Source: an uncultured Eubacteriales bacterium (GTDB taxonomy: Bacteria > Bacillota > Clostridia > Christensenellales > CAG-138). From it: a stretch of DNA of 64,000 nucleotides. The notes under the pieces were generated by a model. It saw nothing but the letters and a program-made list of their open reading frames with translations, was not told where the DNA came from and did not search any database. The stretch is from positions 1 to 64,000 of the forward strand of contig UQYI01000002.1 in the NCBI GenBank assembly GCA_900545265.1, in the 5' to 3' direction. The position numbers and the translations under genes were made by a program. Below are positions 14,577 through 24,502 of this stretch, piece by piece; the stretch's first letter is position 1, and the number at the start of each line of letters is the position of its first letter.

Positions 14577-15434
14577 CTAAGGGCGGCTGTCCTCCCGGAT
14601 AAAGGGAGGCTCCACTCCTTCCCGGGTCAGCAGCCCGTATTTTCCGGGATGCCGGTAAGCGTTGCCGTGAACTTCCGCCCTGCGATAGGCACGGAGCCGA
14701 TCCAGATCCAGCTCCGCCGTGTATATCCCCTCCCCGCTCCCGGCCAGCAGCAGGCAGGTATCCCGGGAAGTTTCCTCTCCGGGGGCATAGGCCACTCCGT
14801 CAAAAAGGCTGGAGCCGCCGTTGCAGTCCGGCACGGTATCCGGGTAGTTGCAGGTGGCTATGGCCGTCATGTTCTCATAGGCCCGGCCCCGCAGCTGGGC
14901 CAGCCGGTTGATCTCCATGGGGCAGGCATTGGGCGTCAGGATAAGCTCTGCTCCCTGCAGCATGAGGATCCGGGCGCTTTCCGGAAACTCCCTGTCATAG
15001 CAGATCATGGCGCCCACCCGAACCGCCCCCCGGGCGGTATCCAGATCCGTCGTGTAAAAGTCTTCTCCGGGGGTCAGGATCCGTTCCTCCTCAAAGTCGC
15101 AGGTATGCACCTTGGCATAAACCAGCTTCCGCACCCCGTGACGGTCAAATAGCACCAACGTGTTCCGGGGGCCTTGGGGATGCTCTTCCAGCAGGGTCAC
15201 GGCCACCGCCATGGAAAGCTCCCGTGCCAGTGCTCCAAAGGCACGGACAAAGGGACTGTCCAGCCCCAGAGGCGTCCCGTCCAACCGGTACCCGCTGCTC
15301 CACATCTCCGGAAACAGGGCTATATCCGCCCCCAGCGCCCCGGCCCTGCGGCAGCAGGCAAGCCCCTTCTGCAGGGTTTCTTCCGGAGTATCCCCGGGAG
15401 CGATCTGTAAAAAAGCGATCTTCAGCAGGTTCAT
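14577..15434 (-). CDS. Carbon-nitrogen hydrolase (nitrilase superfamily)
   Basis: About 285 residues with the family's Glu-Lys-Cys triad: E43 in LFPEMW, K108 in YAKVHTCDFEEE, and C145 in MICYDREFPES. Such enzymes cleave amides or carbamoyl compounds; the substrate is not predictable here. I chose ATG 15434 (GGGAGG five nt upstream) over the longer frame from 15539, whose extra 35 residues are not family-like. It is followed 12 bp later by an M19 dipeptidase gene. Confidence 0.88.
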   Translation of the reverse strand: MNLLKIAFLQIAPGDTPEETLQKGLACCRRAGALGADIALFPEMWSSGYRLDGTPLGLDSPFVRAFGALARELSMAVAVTLLEEHPQGPRNTLVLFDRHGVRKLVYAKVHTCDFEEERILTPGEDFYTTDLDTARGAVRVGAMICYDREFPESARILMLQGAELILTPNACPMEINRLAQLRGRAYENMTAIATCNYPDTVPDCNGGSSLFDGVAYAPGEETSRDTCLLLAGSGEGIYTAELDLDRLRAYRRAEVHGNAYRHPGKYGLLTREGVEPPFIREDSRP

Positions 15435-15574
15435 GGGCGCCTCCCGCACTTTGCTGCCCAACAGTATACCACGGCGGGTGCCAAAAGTCACGAACCGCCC
15501 GGAAAAGGCGGAGCGGATAAGGGATAATTCAAAAAACATTGTCCATTCGTCTTCAAGCGGGTAAAAAAGAAAAT

Positions 15575-15611
15575 ACAGTCACATTGGGAAAAGCCCGGTG
15601 TGACCGTTTTT
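15575..15611. terminator. Terminator-like hairpin
   Basis: CAGTCACA-TTGGG and CCCGG-TGTGACCG form a stem around AAAAG (about 15576-15606). T-rich tracts lie on both sides, so it could stop transcription in either direction, most likely from the decayed genes on the minus strand. Confidence 0.6.
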
Positions 15612-15615
15612 CTTT

Positions 15616-15775
15616 TTAGAACAGGCCTTGTATTTTTGCTTGTATTAGTCCAGCCGCCAAACTGCCTCCAGCATTTATCAAGAAATCCTTTAATCCAACA
15701 AGCAGGGCTTTTATTACACTTGGCTTCTTTTCTTGGGTAATTTTATTTCTGATTTCCGAAAGCAATAGTATCGCC
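15616..15775 (-). pseudogene. C-terminal fragment of an unrecognised protein
   Basis: In a frame different from the tail remnant next to it, an open segment ends at TAA 15616-15618. It encodes roughly RNKITQEKKPSVIKALL, then a glycine-rich amphipathic helix (INAGGSLAAGLIQ) ending QGLF. It reads like a genuine C-terminus joined out of frame to a phage tail fragment. It has no start codon or ribosome-binding site of its own. A deletion junction near 15750-15770 is the simplest explanation. Confidence 0.45.
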
Positions 15776-16330
15776 CTCGGAGGTGCGCACGGTCAGACCG
15801 GCGTATTCTTCCATGGGCGTGAGCGTCAGGGAGACAGTATACTGCTCTCCCGCCACCATTGGCTCGGACAGCGCGTAGCGGGCGATCTGGGCCGAGGATG
15901 TCGCTACCTCCGAGCCGGAATTGAAGATATAGTTTCGTCCACCCACAGCCAGCGCGTCAATCGCCTTCTGCGCTTCTTCTGCGGTCAGGAAAGCCTCATA
16001 CGCAATCTGGGAGATGGCCTTAAAGCCGCCATTGTAATAGCGGAACATGGGATGCTCCGGCGCAAGGACAGCTGCGGTCGTGGTACTCATGAGTCCCAGC
16101 AGAATGCAGGTGTAGCCATCCTCCGAAGTAGGGACAGTGGTGCTCAGAATGCCTGCCGCTGGGGTAAACATATTCCCGTCCAGCGTGCCCTTGATATACA
16201 CCGTTGCGCCAGCGGTGCCGGAAAAACCGGATACCGTGTTCGCCAGAGAGAAAGCTGTATTCCATGAAAACACCTCCGCATTTTTTGTTCTGCTGCTGCC
16301 TGTTAAAAGTACTGCCCCTGCAAGCCGCAC
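15743..16330 (-). pseudogene. Prophage tail/receptor-binding protein remnant
   Basis: An open frame of up to 195 codons with the style of phage minor tail proteins: SGTAGATVYIKGTLDGN, then EDGYTCILLG, PEHPMFRYYNGGFK, and the hallmark VGGRNYIFNSGSE about 70 residues before the end. A good GGAGG-ATG start near 16265 is in a different frame from this coding segment, and the 3' end is cut off within the next domain. It is therefore a broken piece of a much longer tail gene. No other phage genes remain here; it is a scar between the nitrilase gene and rny. Confidence 0.7.
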
Positions 16331-16414
16331 GGATATGCAATAGCTCTACGGGATCTCTGATGCCCGCTCCAACCATGAGACAGTCCGTCCGGCATTTCCG
16401 TTTCCGCCGCTCGC

Positions 16415-16448
16415 ATAAGAAAGAACGCTCGGCTCCCGCCGGGCGTTC
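16415..16448 (-). terminator. Terminator of rny
   Basis: GAACGC-T-CGGC (16423-16433) pairs with GCCG-G-GCGTTC (16438-16448), followed on the minus strand by TTTCTTAT. Confidence 0.75.
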
Positions 16449-16464
16449 CGTTCGTTGCTGTGTT

Positions 16465-18009
16465 TTATTTGGCCACGTCCACGGTCCGGGTCTCCCGGAT
16501 AACGTTGACCTTGATCTGACCGGGGTACTCCATTTCGTTTTCGATGCGCTTGGCGATCTCCCGGGCCAGCATAACGGTGTCGGAATCGCTGACCTTTTCG
16601 GGCTTGACGATGATGCGCACCTCCCGGCCTGCCTGAATGGCATAGGAAGTATCCACGCCGTCAAAGGAGTTGGCGATCTCTTCCAGCTTTTCCAGACGCT
16701 TGATGTAGTTTTCCAGCGTCTCGCGGCGTGCGCCGGGGCGGGCAGCGGAAATGGCGTCTGCCGCCTGCACCAGAATGGCCTCCAGCGTCTGGGGCTCCAC
16801 ATCGTTGTGATGAGCCTGAATGGCATGGATGATCTGGTTGTTCTCCCGGTACTTCTTGGCCAGATCCGCACCGATCTGCGCATGGGTGCCTTCCACCTCA
16901 TGGTCAATGGACTTGCCCAGATCGTGAAGCAGGCCGGCCCGCTTGGCAATGGCCACGTTGGCGCCCACTTCGGCGGCCATGATGCCCGCCAGATGAGCTA
17001 CTTCGATGCTGTGGTTCAGCACGTTCTGGCCATAGCTGGTACGGAACTTCATCCGGCCCAGATAGCGCACCAGTTCATGGTGGAGCCCGTGCACGCCCAC
17101 TTCCAGTACAGCGGCTTCCCCGGCCTCACGAATCTGGTTATCCACTTCTTTTCTGGCCTTTTCGACCATTTCTTCAATACGGGCAGGGTGGATGCGGCCA
17201 TCCATGATCAGCTTTTCCAAAGCGATGCGGGCCACCTCCCGGCGGACGGGATCGAAGGAGGAGAGGATCACGGCTTCGGGGGTATCGTCAATGATCAGAT
17301 CCACCCCGGTGGCGGTCTCCAGAGCACGGATGTTCCGGCCCTCACGGCCGATGATCCGGCCCTTCATTTCATCGTTGGGCAGGGGCACCACGCTGACGGT
17401 GGCTTCCGCCACGGAATCTGCGGCGCAGCGCTGAATGGCCATAGTGACGATGTTGCGGGCTTTTTTATCGGCTTCTTCCTTGGTTTTCTGCTCAATATCC
17501 CGCAGCAGCAGGGCCGCATCGTGGCGCGCCTCCTGCTCCACATTGTCCAGCAGCATGGCCTTGGCTTCTTCGGCGGTCAGACCGGAGATACGCTCCAGCT
17601 CCTCCAGCTCCCTGGCATGGAGGGTATCGATCTCTTCCGCCTTCTTGTCTACCTGTGCGGAACGTTTATTCAGGGCCTGCTCCCGGGCTTCCACGGCTTC
17701 GATCTTTTTATCCAGGGTTTCTTCCCGCTGGAACAGCCGGCGCTCGTTGCGCTGGAGCTCCGTCCGCCGGTCCCGGTTCTCTTTCTCCGCCTCGTTGCGC
17801 AGCTTATAGACCTCTTCCTTGGCTTCCAGCACCTTCTCTTTGCGGATCTCCTCCGCTTTGCGCTGGGCGTCCTCATAGAGCTTCTTGACCGCATCCTCCG
17901 CCTTAGCTATTTTTGCTTCGGCAATGTTCTTTCGGTACAGATACCCTGCCGCCAGGCCAATACCGCCCACGGCCAGGGCTATGAGCACCACGATCCACCA
18001 ATCCACCAT
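16465..18009 (-). CDS. rny: Ribonuclease Y
   Basis: 514 residues, the usual length. An N-terminal membrane anchor (residues about 5-24) is followed by a long charged coiled coil (about 30-200), a KH RNA-binding domain with [12 protein letters not shown] near 215, and an HD hydrolase domain with [11 protein letters not shown] near 355. RNase Y is the membrane-bound endonuclease that starts mRNA decay in Firmicutes. It has its own strong promoter (18187-18215) and terminator, so it is a single-gene unit downstream of polC. The untranslated leader of about 170 nt is long. Confidence 0.97.
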   Translation of the reverse strand: MVDWWIVVLIALAVGGIGLAAGYLYRKNIAEAKIAKAEDAVKKLYEDAQRKAEEIRKEKVLEAKEEVYKLRNEAEKENRDRRTELQRNERRLFQREETLDKKIEAVEAREQALNKRSAQVDKKAEEIDTLHARELEELERISGLTAEEAKAMLLDNVEQEARHDAALLLRDIEQKTKEEADKKARNIVTMAIQRCAADSVAEATVSVVPLPNDEMKGRIIGREGRNIRALETATGVDLIIDDTPEAVILSSFDPVRREVARIALEKLIMDGRIHPARIEEMVEKARKEVDNQIREAGEAAVLEVGVHGLHHELVRYLGRMKFRTSYGQNVLNHSIEVAHLAGIMAAEVGANVAIAKRAGLLHDLGKSIDHEVEGTHAQIGADLAKKYRENNQIIHAIQAHHNDVEPQTLEAILVQAADAISAARPGARRETLENYIKRLEKLEEIANSFDGVDTSYAIQAGREVRIIVKPEKVSDSDTVMLAREIAKRIENEMEYPGQIKVNVIRETRTVDVAK

Positions 18010-18186
18010 ATTCTAATCTCCAATCTCAAAAAAATAAACCGAGCAAAACCGCCCGGTCATGGATAGAAGAATATTAAAATATTATCAGACAAAAACAGGT
18101 CTAATGCCCCTATATATTAAAAATATTCAAAGCTACTCACTTAATATATCTACACAAGTACCGAGCGTACATGATTGCTTACTCTC

Positions 18187-18215
18187 ATTATACGGATTGG
18201 CACCCCCATTGTCAA
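18187..18215 (-). promoter_or_regulatory. Consensus promoter of rny
   Basis: Minus strand: -35 TTGACA (18210-18215), exactly 17 bp, -10 TATAAT (18187-18192). A perfect match to the sigma-A consensus. Confidence 0.92.
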
Positions 18216-18224
18216 GGGATTCCC

Positions 18225-18264
18225 CCGGGAGAAAGAAGGGGAATTTGCCCCTATTTTCTCCCGG
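18225..18264. terminator. Long hairpin between polC and rny
   Basis: CCGGGAGAAA (18225-18234) and TTTCTCCCGG (18255-18264) form a perfect 10-bp stem, with an inner GGGG(C) / CCCC stem. It follows the polC stop and precedes the rny promoter. No T tract follows on the minus strand, so it may act as a terminator or an mRNA 3' stabiliser. Confidence 0.55.
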
Positions 18265-18289
18265 AAGATCGGATATAAGACGCTTTGAC

Positions 18290-21200
18290 TCAAAAGTCAA
18301 AAAGCGACATCTGATCCCGTTTGGGTAGATCCTTAAAGCACCCGCAGGCATCCAGCGCCGCCACCACACCGGAGTTGGCCCCCGTGCGGGCGGCATAGTC
18401 CTCTACGGAGTGGAAGGGCTCCGTCCCCCGGTTCTGGGCCATGGCCAGGGCGGCGTTGTCCCCTACCCCGGGGATGGCGTTGAACGGCGGCCGGATGGCC
18501 CCGTCTTCTATGGTGAAGCGGGTGCCCTGGGACTTGTAGATATCCACGGGCAGCAGCTCTATGCCCCGCATGTTCATCTCATAGACCACCTCCAGTATGG
18601 TGATCAGGTCCTTGTCCTTCTTGCTGGATTCTGCGTCTCCGGAGTTCAGCCCCTTTTCCAGCGCATGTATCTGCCGGAGCACCGCCTCTGCCCCGCCCAA
18701 CGAACGGGTCACGTCAAAGGCATCGGCTCGGACGGTGTAGTATACCGTGTAAAACTCCAGGGGCCGGTGCACCTTGAACCACGCAATGCGGAAGCCCATC
18801 ATGGTATAGGCCACGGCATGGCCCCGGGGGAACATGTACTTGATCTTTTTGCAGGAATCCACGAACCAGGCGGGGATCTGCCCGTCCTTCATGGCCTGCT
18901 CCATCTCGTCCGTAAGGCCCTTGCCCTTTCTGACCCGCTCCATGATCTTGAAGGAAAGGGAGGCGTCCATACCGTGGGCGATCAGGTAGTTCATGATATC
19001 GTCCCGGGTACAGAGAACTTCGTTGAGCTTGGCCACCCCGGAGACCACCAGGCTTTCCGCATTGTTCAGCCATACGTCCGTGCCGTGGGTCAGGCCGGAA
19101 ATACGCACCAGCTCCTCCATGGTGGTGGGCCGGGTCTGCTCCAGTACCTTCTGCACAAAGCTGGTGCCGAACTCCGGCACCCCCAGGGTGCCTACGGTGC
19201 ATTCCAGTCCGGAAAGATCCACATGCAGGGGCTCCGGAGAGGAATAGATCTTCCGGGTCTCCGGGTCGTCCAGGGGGATGCTCACCGGGTCGATGCCAGT
19301 CAGATCCTGCAGCATACGCAAAGCCGTAGGATCATCGTGCCCCAGAATATCCAGCTTGACCAGCCGGTCATCCATGGCATGGAAGTCGAAGTGAGTGGTG
19401 ATGACCCCCTGCTCCACCTTATCCGCCGGGTAGTTGATGGGGGTGAACATATAGATGTCCTCATCCTTGGGGACGATAACGATGCCCGCCGGGTGCTGCC
19501 CCGTAGTGACCTTTACGTTCAGGCAGCCCTTGCACAGCCGGTCTATCTCCGCCCGGCGGAAATGACCCCCTGTGCCGTCCATGTAGTGCATAACGCACTC
19601 ATAGGCCTTCTTTTCCGCTACACCGGAAATGGTGCCCGCCCGATAGGCGTGGTGCTCGCCGAACATCTCCTCCACATACTTGTGGGCCCGGTGCTGATAC
19701 TCCCCGGAAAAGTTCAGATCGATATCGGGGGTCTTATCGCCCTTAAAGCCCAGAAAGACTTCAAAGGGGATCTCATACCCGCCCTTGCTGTAGGGTGTGC
19801 CGCAGACCGGGCAGAGCTTGTCCGGCAGGTCCACCCCGCAGGCATACAGGCTGGTATCCACGTCAAACTCGCTGTGTCTGCACTTGGGGCACACATAGTG
19901 GGGGGGCAGGGGGTTCACCTCGGTGATCCCCGCCATGGTGGCCACAAAGCTGCTGCCTACGCTGCCCCGGGACCCTACCAGATATCCGTCGGAATTGCTT
20001 TTGTGCACCAGCCGCTGCGCCATAAGATACAAAGAGGCAAAGTGGTTGCCGATGATGGATTTAAGCTCCTTTTCCAGCCGCTTTTCCACCACCTCCGGCA
20101 GAGGATCCCCATAGATGCTGTGGGCCCGCTCCATGGCCATGTTGGTAAGCTCTTCTTCGGCATTGGGGATCTGGGGGGCATGGGTGCCGTCGGGAAAGGG
20201 CTTCAGTTCCTCGCACATATCGGCGATGCGGTTGGGATTGGTGATGACCACCTCCCTGGCCCGCTCTCCCAGATAGGCAAAGTCACGCAGCATTTCGTCT
20301 GTGGACTTGAAGTACAGCGGCGGCTGAAACTCCGTATCGTCAAAGCCCAGCTTGTACATGAGTATCTTCCGGTATACGGCGTCCTGGGGCTCCAGAAAGT
20401 GCACGTCTCCCGTGGCCACGGTAAGCTTGCCCAGCTTATCTCCCAAAGCCAGAATATGCCGGTTGATGCCCTGCAGCGCCTCTTCGTCCGGCAGGACGCC
20501 CTCCCGCACCAGAAAGGCGTTGTTCCCGTTGGGCTGGATTTCCATATAGTCATAAAAATCCGCCAGCGCCAGCAGCTTTTCCTCCGGCTCCCCGTTGAGC
20601 ACCGCCCGGTACAGCTCCCCCGCTTCGCAGGCGGAGCCCACCAGCAGCCCTCCGCGGAACACCGTAAGCATGCTCCGGGGTATCTGGGGCTTTCCGCGCA
20701 GATGATCCAGATGGGAATAGGAGATGATCTTATACAGGTTCTTCATCCCCGCCTGGGTTCTGGCCAGCAGGATGATGTGGTAGGTTTTGTGCTTCTCCTT
20801 CTTTTTCAGCTTCTGCCGCTCCTGGTGGGCGCTCTGCACCACAGGCACGGTATGCACCCCCATTTCCCCCAGCATCCGCAAAAATTCCAGAAAGATCATG
20901 GCGCAGGAGTTGGCGTCATCGTCGGCCCGGTGGTGGCTGCCCATATCCACATGAAAATATTCGCAGATGGTATCCAGCTTGTGGTTGGGCAGTTCGTCCC
21001 GCAGCAGATAGCGGGAAAGCATCAGCGTATCGGCAAAGGGATTGTCAAACTCTATGTTGAACCGCTCCCCGTGGTGGGTGATAAAGCCCGTATCAAACTT
21101 GGCATTGTGGGCGATGAGGCAGGCGTTCCCGCAGAATTTCTTAAAAGCGCCCAGGGCTTCCCGGCAGGAAGGGGCCCCAATAAGCATATCCCCCGTGATG

Positions 21201-22321
21201 CCCGTAAGCTCCGTGATCTTTTTGGGCACCACCACCCCATCGTTGATGAAGGTCTGGAACCGCTCCGTGACCTGTCCGTCCACCAGACGGACGGCGCCGA
21301 TCTCCAGTATGTCGCACTGCTCCGCCTTCAGGCCCGTGGTCTCTATATCAAAGGCCACAAACTCCCCGGCGGCAGGCACCGACACCGTATCCGGCAGCAG
21401 GTAGCCCTCCACCCCGTAAATGGCCTTGACCCCGTTCTTTTTGGCTGCCTTGGCCGCCTCCGGAAAGGCCTGCACCACCCCGTGATCCGTTACCGCCAGG
21501 GCCTTGTGCCCCCAGCGGGCGGCGGTCTTGAAGGCAGCGGAAAGCTCCGTCAGCCCGTCCATGGTGGACATGCGGGTGTGCAGGTGCAGCTCCACCCGCT
21601 TTTCCTCTGCCGTATCCTGCCGGTAGACCGGGTCGGCATAGTTCACATCGTTGGCATACAGCATCAGTTCCCCGGAATACTTCTGCACCCGGGCCATGCC
21701 CTTGACGACCAGCGTCCTGGCGGAATCCTGGCACTGCTTCATCCACCATGCAAAACGCTGGGCCTTCCATTCTTCATAAAAAGTGGCGGAGCAATAGAGG
21801 GAATCCGTCTCGTCGGTGATGTTGAACTGCACCCGCCAGCTTTTGTTTCCCCCTTCCTTCCGGTTGCCCCAGCCTTCCTTCAGCTCAAAGGCTACGATCC
21901 GCCCCCCTACGGTCACGGTGCGCTCCTCATTGCCCAGCTCATGGAGAGCAGGGCGCTTCCCTCCGGGGAGCTTGGTGCCCAGCAGCACAAAATTGGCAGG
22001 CAGATCCGCCTCTATGACGGGCTTGCTTCCCGCAGGCCGGGGCGCCGCCGCTTTGGGCGCAGACTGCACCGCAGGGACAGGTGCGGGAGCGGGCGCAGGA
22101 GCTTCCTGCTGCTGTGCATAGGCAAAGGACAGGGCAAACTCCGGCAGCAGCTCCTTAAAGCCCGCCTCCAGCAGCGACCGGCCCGGCTCCTGCAGGGGTT
22201 CCTTCTCCCAGAAAAGCAGCTCCAGCCTGTTTTCCTGCCGGATGAGCCGTGCGTTCAGCAAGGGGAGCTCCTTTTCCGTAAAGCCTGCCCGGGTATAAAT
22301 GCTTTCTATGCGCTTGTCCAT
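18290..22321 (-). CDS. polC: DNA polymerase III alpha subunit, Gram-positive type (PolC)
   Basis: About 1343 residues. Order: N-terminal domain, OB fold (about 135-230), PHP domain split by the proofreading exonuclease (LHLHTRMSTMDG near 250; DIETTG near 330 with later exonuclease motifs including HHRADDDA), then the polymerase core. The core has cysteine pairs around CPKCRHS and CPVCG, the catalytic region PDIDLNFSG, and helix-hairpin-helix PGVGDNAA near the C-terminus. PolC is the essential replicative polymerase of low-GC Gram-positives. It is somewhat shorter than the roughly 1440 residues of Bacillus. ATG 22321 has GAGGTGGGA directly upstream; GTG 22327 is the alternative. It lies downstream of ispG. 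Confidence 0.97.
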   Translation of the reverse strand: MDKRIESIYTRAGFTEKELPLLNARLIRQENRLELLFWEKEPLQEPGRSLLEAGFKELLPEFALSFAYAQQQEAPAPAPAPVPAVQSAPKAAAPRPAGSKPVIEADLPANFVLLGTKLPGGKRPALHELGNEERTVTVGGRIVAFELKEGWGNRKEGGNKSWRVQFNITDETDSLYCSATFYEEWKAQRFAWWMKQCQDSARTLVVKGMARVQKYSGELMLYANDVNYADPVYRQDTAEEKRVELHLHTRMSTMDGLTELSAAFKTAARWGHKALAVTDHGVVQAFPEAAKAAKKNGVKAIYGVEGYLLPDTVSVPAAGEFVAFDIETTGLKAEQCDILEIGAVRLVDGQVTERFQTFINDGVVVPKKITELTGITGDMLIGAPSCREALGAFKKFCGNACLIAHNAKFDTGFITHHGERFNIEFDNPFADTLMLSRYLLRDELPNHKLDTICEYFHVDMGSHHRADDDANSCAMIFLEFLRMLGEMGVHTVPVVQSAHQERQKLKKKEKHKTYHIILLARTQAGMKNLYKIISYSHLDHLRGKPQIPRSMLTVFRGGLLVGSACEAGELYRAVLNGEPEEKLLALADFYDYMEIQPNGNNAFLVREGVLPDEEALQGINRHILALGDKLGKLTVATGDVHFLEPQDAVYRKILMYKLGFDDTEFQPPLYFKSTDEMLRDFAYLGERAREVVITNPNRIADMCEELKPFPDGTHAPQIPNAEEELTNMAMERAHSIYGDPLPEVVEKRLEKELKSIIGNHFASLYLMAQRLVHKSNSDGYLVGSRGSVGSSFVATMAGITEVNPLPPHYVCPKCRHSEFDVDTSLYACGVDLPDKLCPVCGTPYSKGGYEIPFEVFLGFKGDKTPDIDLNFSGEYQHRAHKYVEEMFGEHHAYRAGTISGVAEKKAYECVMHYMDGTGGHFRRAEIDRLCKGCLNVKVTTGQHPAGIVIVPKDEDIYMFTPINYPADKVEQGVITTHFDFHAMDDRLVKLDILGHDDPTALRMLQDLTGIDPVSIPLDDPETRKIYSSPEPLHVDLSGLECTVGTLGVPEFGTSFVQKVLEQTRPTTMEELVRISGLTHGTDVWLNNAESLVVSGVAKLNEVLCTRDDIMNYLIAHGMDASLSFKIMERVRKGKGLTDEMEQAMKDGQIPAWFVDSCKKIKYMFPRGHAVAYTMMGFRIAWFKVHRPLEFYTVYYTVRADAFDVTRSLGGAEAVLRQIHALEKGLNSGDAESSKKDKDLITILEVVYEMNMRGIELLPVDIYKSQGTRFTIEDGAIRPPFNAIPGVGDNAALAMAQNRGTEPFHSVEDYAARTGANSGVVAALDACGCFKDLPKRDQMSLFDF

Positions 22322-22375
22322 TCCCACCTCATAAAAAGGGCGGCGGTCAAAACACCTCCGCCCGTATGTCCGTTT

Positions 22376-23455
22376 TCAGTTTTCCTGTGCCTTTTCCCCG
22401 GCCTCCCGGGCCAGAGTGATGAGCTTTTCCACCATCTGCTCCACGGGGCCGGCGCACAGCTTTTTCCCTTTTACAAAGAGGACTCCGTTGTTTTGTCCAA
22501 AGGCAATGCCCATATCCGCATCGGAAGCCTCTCCGGGGCCGTTGACGGCACAGCCCATTACGGCTACCTTCAGGGGCCCTTTGCAGTCTTTCAGCCGGGT
22601 CTTTACATATTCTGCGTGGCGGATAAGATCCACCCGCGTCCGGCCGCAGGTGGGGCAGCTGATGACCTCCACCCCCTCCCGCCGCAGACCGCAGGCGGAA
22701 AGGATCCTTTTGGCGGCATATACCTCTTCCACCGGATCCCCGGTCAGGGAGACCCGTATGGTATCCCCTATGCCCTCCATCAGCAGGGTGCCGATGCCCA
22801 CGGCAGACTTGGCGAGCCCCTCCTGGCCGCTGCCCGTTTCCGTGACCCCCACATGCAGGGGATACCGGCACAGAGCGGACATGCGCCGGTAGGCCTCCAC
22901 CGTTACCGGCACAGAGGAGCATTTCAGCGACAGGGCTATATCATAAAACCCCGCCTCCTCCAGCAGCGCTATATGCTTTTGGGCGCTTTCCACCATGGCG
23001 CCGGGGGTATCCCCGGCAAAGCGGGTCTTGAGCTCCTTTTCCAGAGAACCGGCATTGACGCCTATGCGGATGGGCACATGGTGGGCACGGCAGCAATCCG
23101 CCACAAAGCGCACCCGTTCCCTGCCGCCGATGTTCCCGGGGTTGATGCGCAGCTTCTGCACACCGTTTTCCACGGCGGCCACCGCCAGCCGGTAATCAAA
23201 ATGCACGTCTGCCACCAGCGGGATATGGATCCGGGGGACGATCTCCTTTACGGCGGCAGCGGCCTTTTCGTCAAATACCGCCGAACGGATGATCTGGCAG
23301 CCGGCCTCTTCCAGTTTCAGTATCTGCGCCACGGTAGCTTCCGCATCCCGCGTATCCGTATTGGTCATGGACTGGATCCATATGGGGTTCCCGCCGCCCA
23401 TGACCAGGCTGCCTACCTGCAAAGGGCGGGTCTTTTTTCTTGCAAATGCATCCAT
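22376..23455 (-). CDS. ispG: 4-hydroxy-3-methylbut-2-enyl diphosphate synthase
   Basis: 359 residues, the length of the Gram-positive short form. Recognisable blocks are VGSLVMGGGNPIWIQSMTNT at the N-terminus, ADVHFDYRLA, the ISCPTCGRTR cysteines and a third cysteine in MGCAVNGPGE; together they hold the 4Fe-4S cluster. It makes HMBPP from MEcPP in the MEP isoprenoid pathway. The ATG overlaps the rseP stop (TGATG at 23455), so the two are translationally coupled. dxr, another MEP gene, is two genes upstream. Confidence 0.97.
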   Translation of the reverse strand: MDAFARKKTRPLQVGSLVMGGGNPIWIQSMTNTDTRDAEATVAQILKLEEAGCQIIRSAVFDEKAAAAVKEIVPRIHIPLVADVHFDYRLAVAAVENGVQKLRINPGNIGGRERVRFVADCCRAHHVPIRIGVNAGSLEKELKTRFAGDTPGAMVESAQKHIALLEEAGFYDIALSLKCSSVPVTVEAYRRMSALCRYPLHVGVTETGSGQEGLAKSAVGIGTLLMEGIGDTIRVSLTGDPVEEVYAAKRILSACGLRREGVEVISCPTCGRTRVDLIRHAEYVKTRLKDCKGPLKVAVMGCAVNGPGEASDADMGIAFGQNNGVLFVKGKKLCAGPVEQMVEKLITLAREAGEKAQEN

Positions 23456-24501
23456 CAAAAAAGCATTCCCACGCCGTTGATCCACTGCCACACATCCTTC
23501 ACGACCAGCGCCACCATGAGCACCATGAGCAGAACGAATCCTACCAGATGCACGATGCCCTCCTTTTCCGGAGGCACGGGCTTGCCCCGCACCCATTCGA
23601 TAAGGATAAACATCAGCCTGCCTCCATCCAGCGCCGGGATGGGCAGCAGATTCATAATACCCAGATTCACGCTGATAAACACGCTCAGGGCCACCACCAT
23701 ATCCGCGCCGTAGGCCATGACCTGGCCTACCACCCGGGTAACGCCTACCATGCCGGACATATCCTGAAAGCCCGCTTCCCCGGTAAAGAACATGCCGAAG
23801 GACTTGAAGATAACTCCCGCCATCTCCCAGCAATAAGAGGCACTGTGCGCTACGGCTTCAAAAAAGTTGTCGCGAATCCTGGGGGCCCCGATGGACAGAC
23901 CCAAAAGCTTCCGCCCGCTTTCCGCATCCAGCCGGGGGGCAAGCGTAAAGATCAGGGTCTTCCTCCCCCGGCGCACCTCCAGCTCGATCTCCCCCTGGGC
24001 CGCATCCACCTGCTCCGTCAGGGACTCGATGCTGTTCACCTGTACGCCTGCGGCGCTAAGGACCATGTCCCCCGCCTCCAGTCCCGCTTCCATGGCGGGG
24101 CTGTCGGGAAAGACCTCCCGGATCTCCACCTTGGTTCCGTCATAGGTGCCCCAGCCCATATACATGACCATGGCCAGCACAAAAGCCAGCACAAAGTTCA
24201 TCACCGGCCCGGCCGCTATGACAATGGCCCGCTTCCACGGCTTCTGGGCGTTGAAGCACCGGGGATCGCTGACCCCGGCGTCCTCCCCGAAGAACTGGCA
24301 CATGCCCCCGATGGGGAAGGCCCGAAGATTATATTCTGTTCCATTCTTCTTAAAGCCGCACACCCGGGGCCCCATGCCCAGGGCAAACTCCGTAATGGTA
24401 AAGCCCAGCAGCCGCCCGGCGGTATAGTGGCCCAGTTCATGGACCATGACCAGCACGGAAAGCACCAGCAGCGTCACCAGTATCTGCAACACAATGCTCA
24501 T
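23455..24501 (-). CDS. rseP: Intramembrane site-2 metalloprotease
   Basis: 348 residues. HELGH in the first membrane span (near residue 20) supplies zinc ligands and the catalytic Glu. A PDZ domain spans about residues 110-185 (PAMEAGLEAGDMVLSAAG). The third-ligand motif PIPALDGGR near 290 lies in the penultimate span. RseP-type proteases cleave anti-sigma factors and signal peptides within the membrane. It sits in the conserved dxr-rseP-ispG order. It could act on the anti-sigma-like protein at 4664-5401, which is only a speculation. Confidence 0.95.
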   Translation of the reverse strand: MSIVLQILVTLLVLSVLVMVHELGHYTAGRLLGFTITEFALGMGPRVCGFKKNGTEYNLRAFPIGGMCQFFGEDAGVSDPRCFNAQKPWKRAIVIAAGPVMNFVLAFVLAMVMYMGWGTYDGTKVEIREVFPDSPAMEAGLEAGDMVLSAAGVQVNSIESLTEQVDAAQGEIELEVRRGRKTLIFTLAPRLDAESGRKLLGLSIGAPRIRDNFFEAVAHSASYCWEMAGVIFKSFGMFFTGEAGFQDMSGMVGVTRVVGQVMAYGADMVVALSVFISVNLGIMNLLPIPALDGGRLMFILIEWVRGKPVPPEKEGIVHLVGFVLLMVLMVALVVKDVWQWINGVGMLF

Positions 24502-24502
24502 A

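Noticed and set aside
18410..23713. Very long plus-strand open frame opposite polC and ispG
   Set aside because: Mirror frame of GC-rich coding sequence; no start site and low-complexity His/Gly/Leu text. The minus-strand genes are unambiguous.
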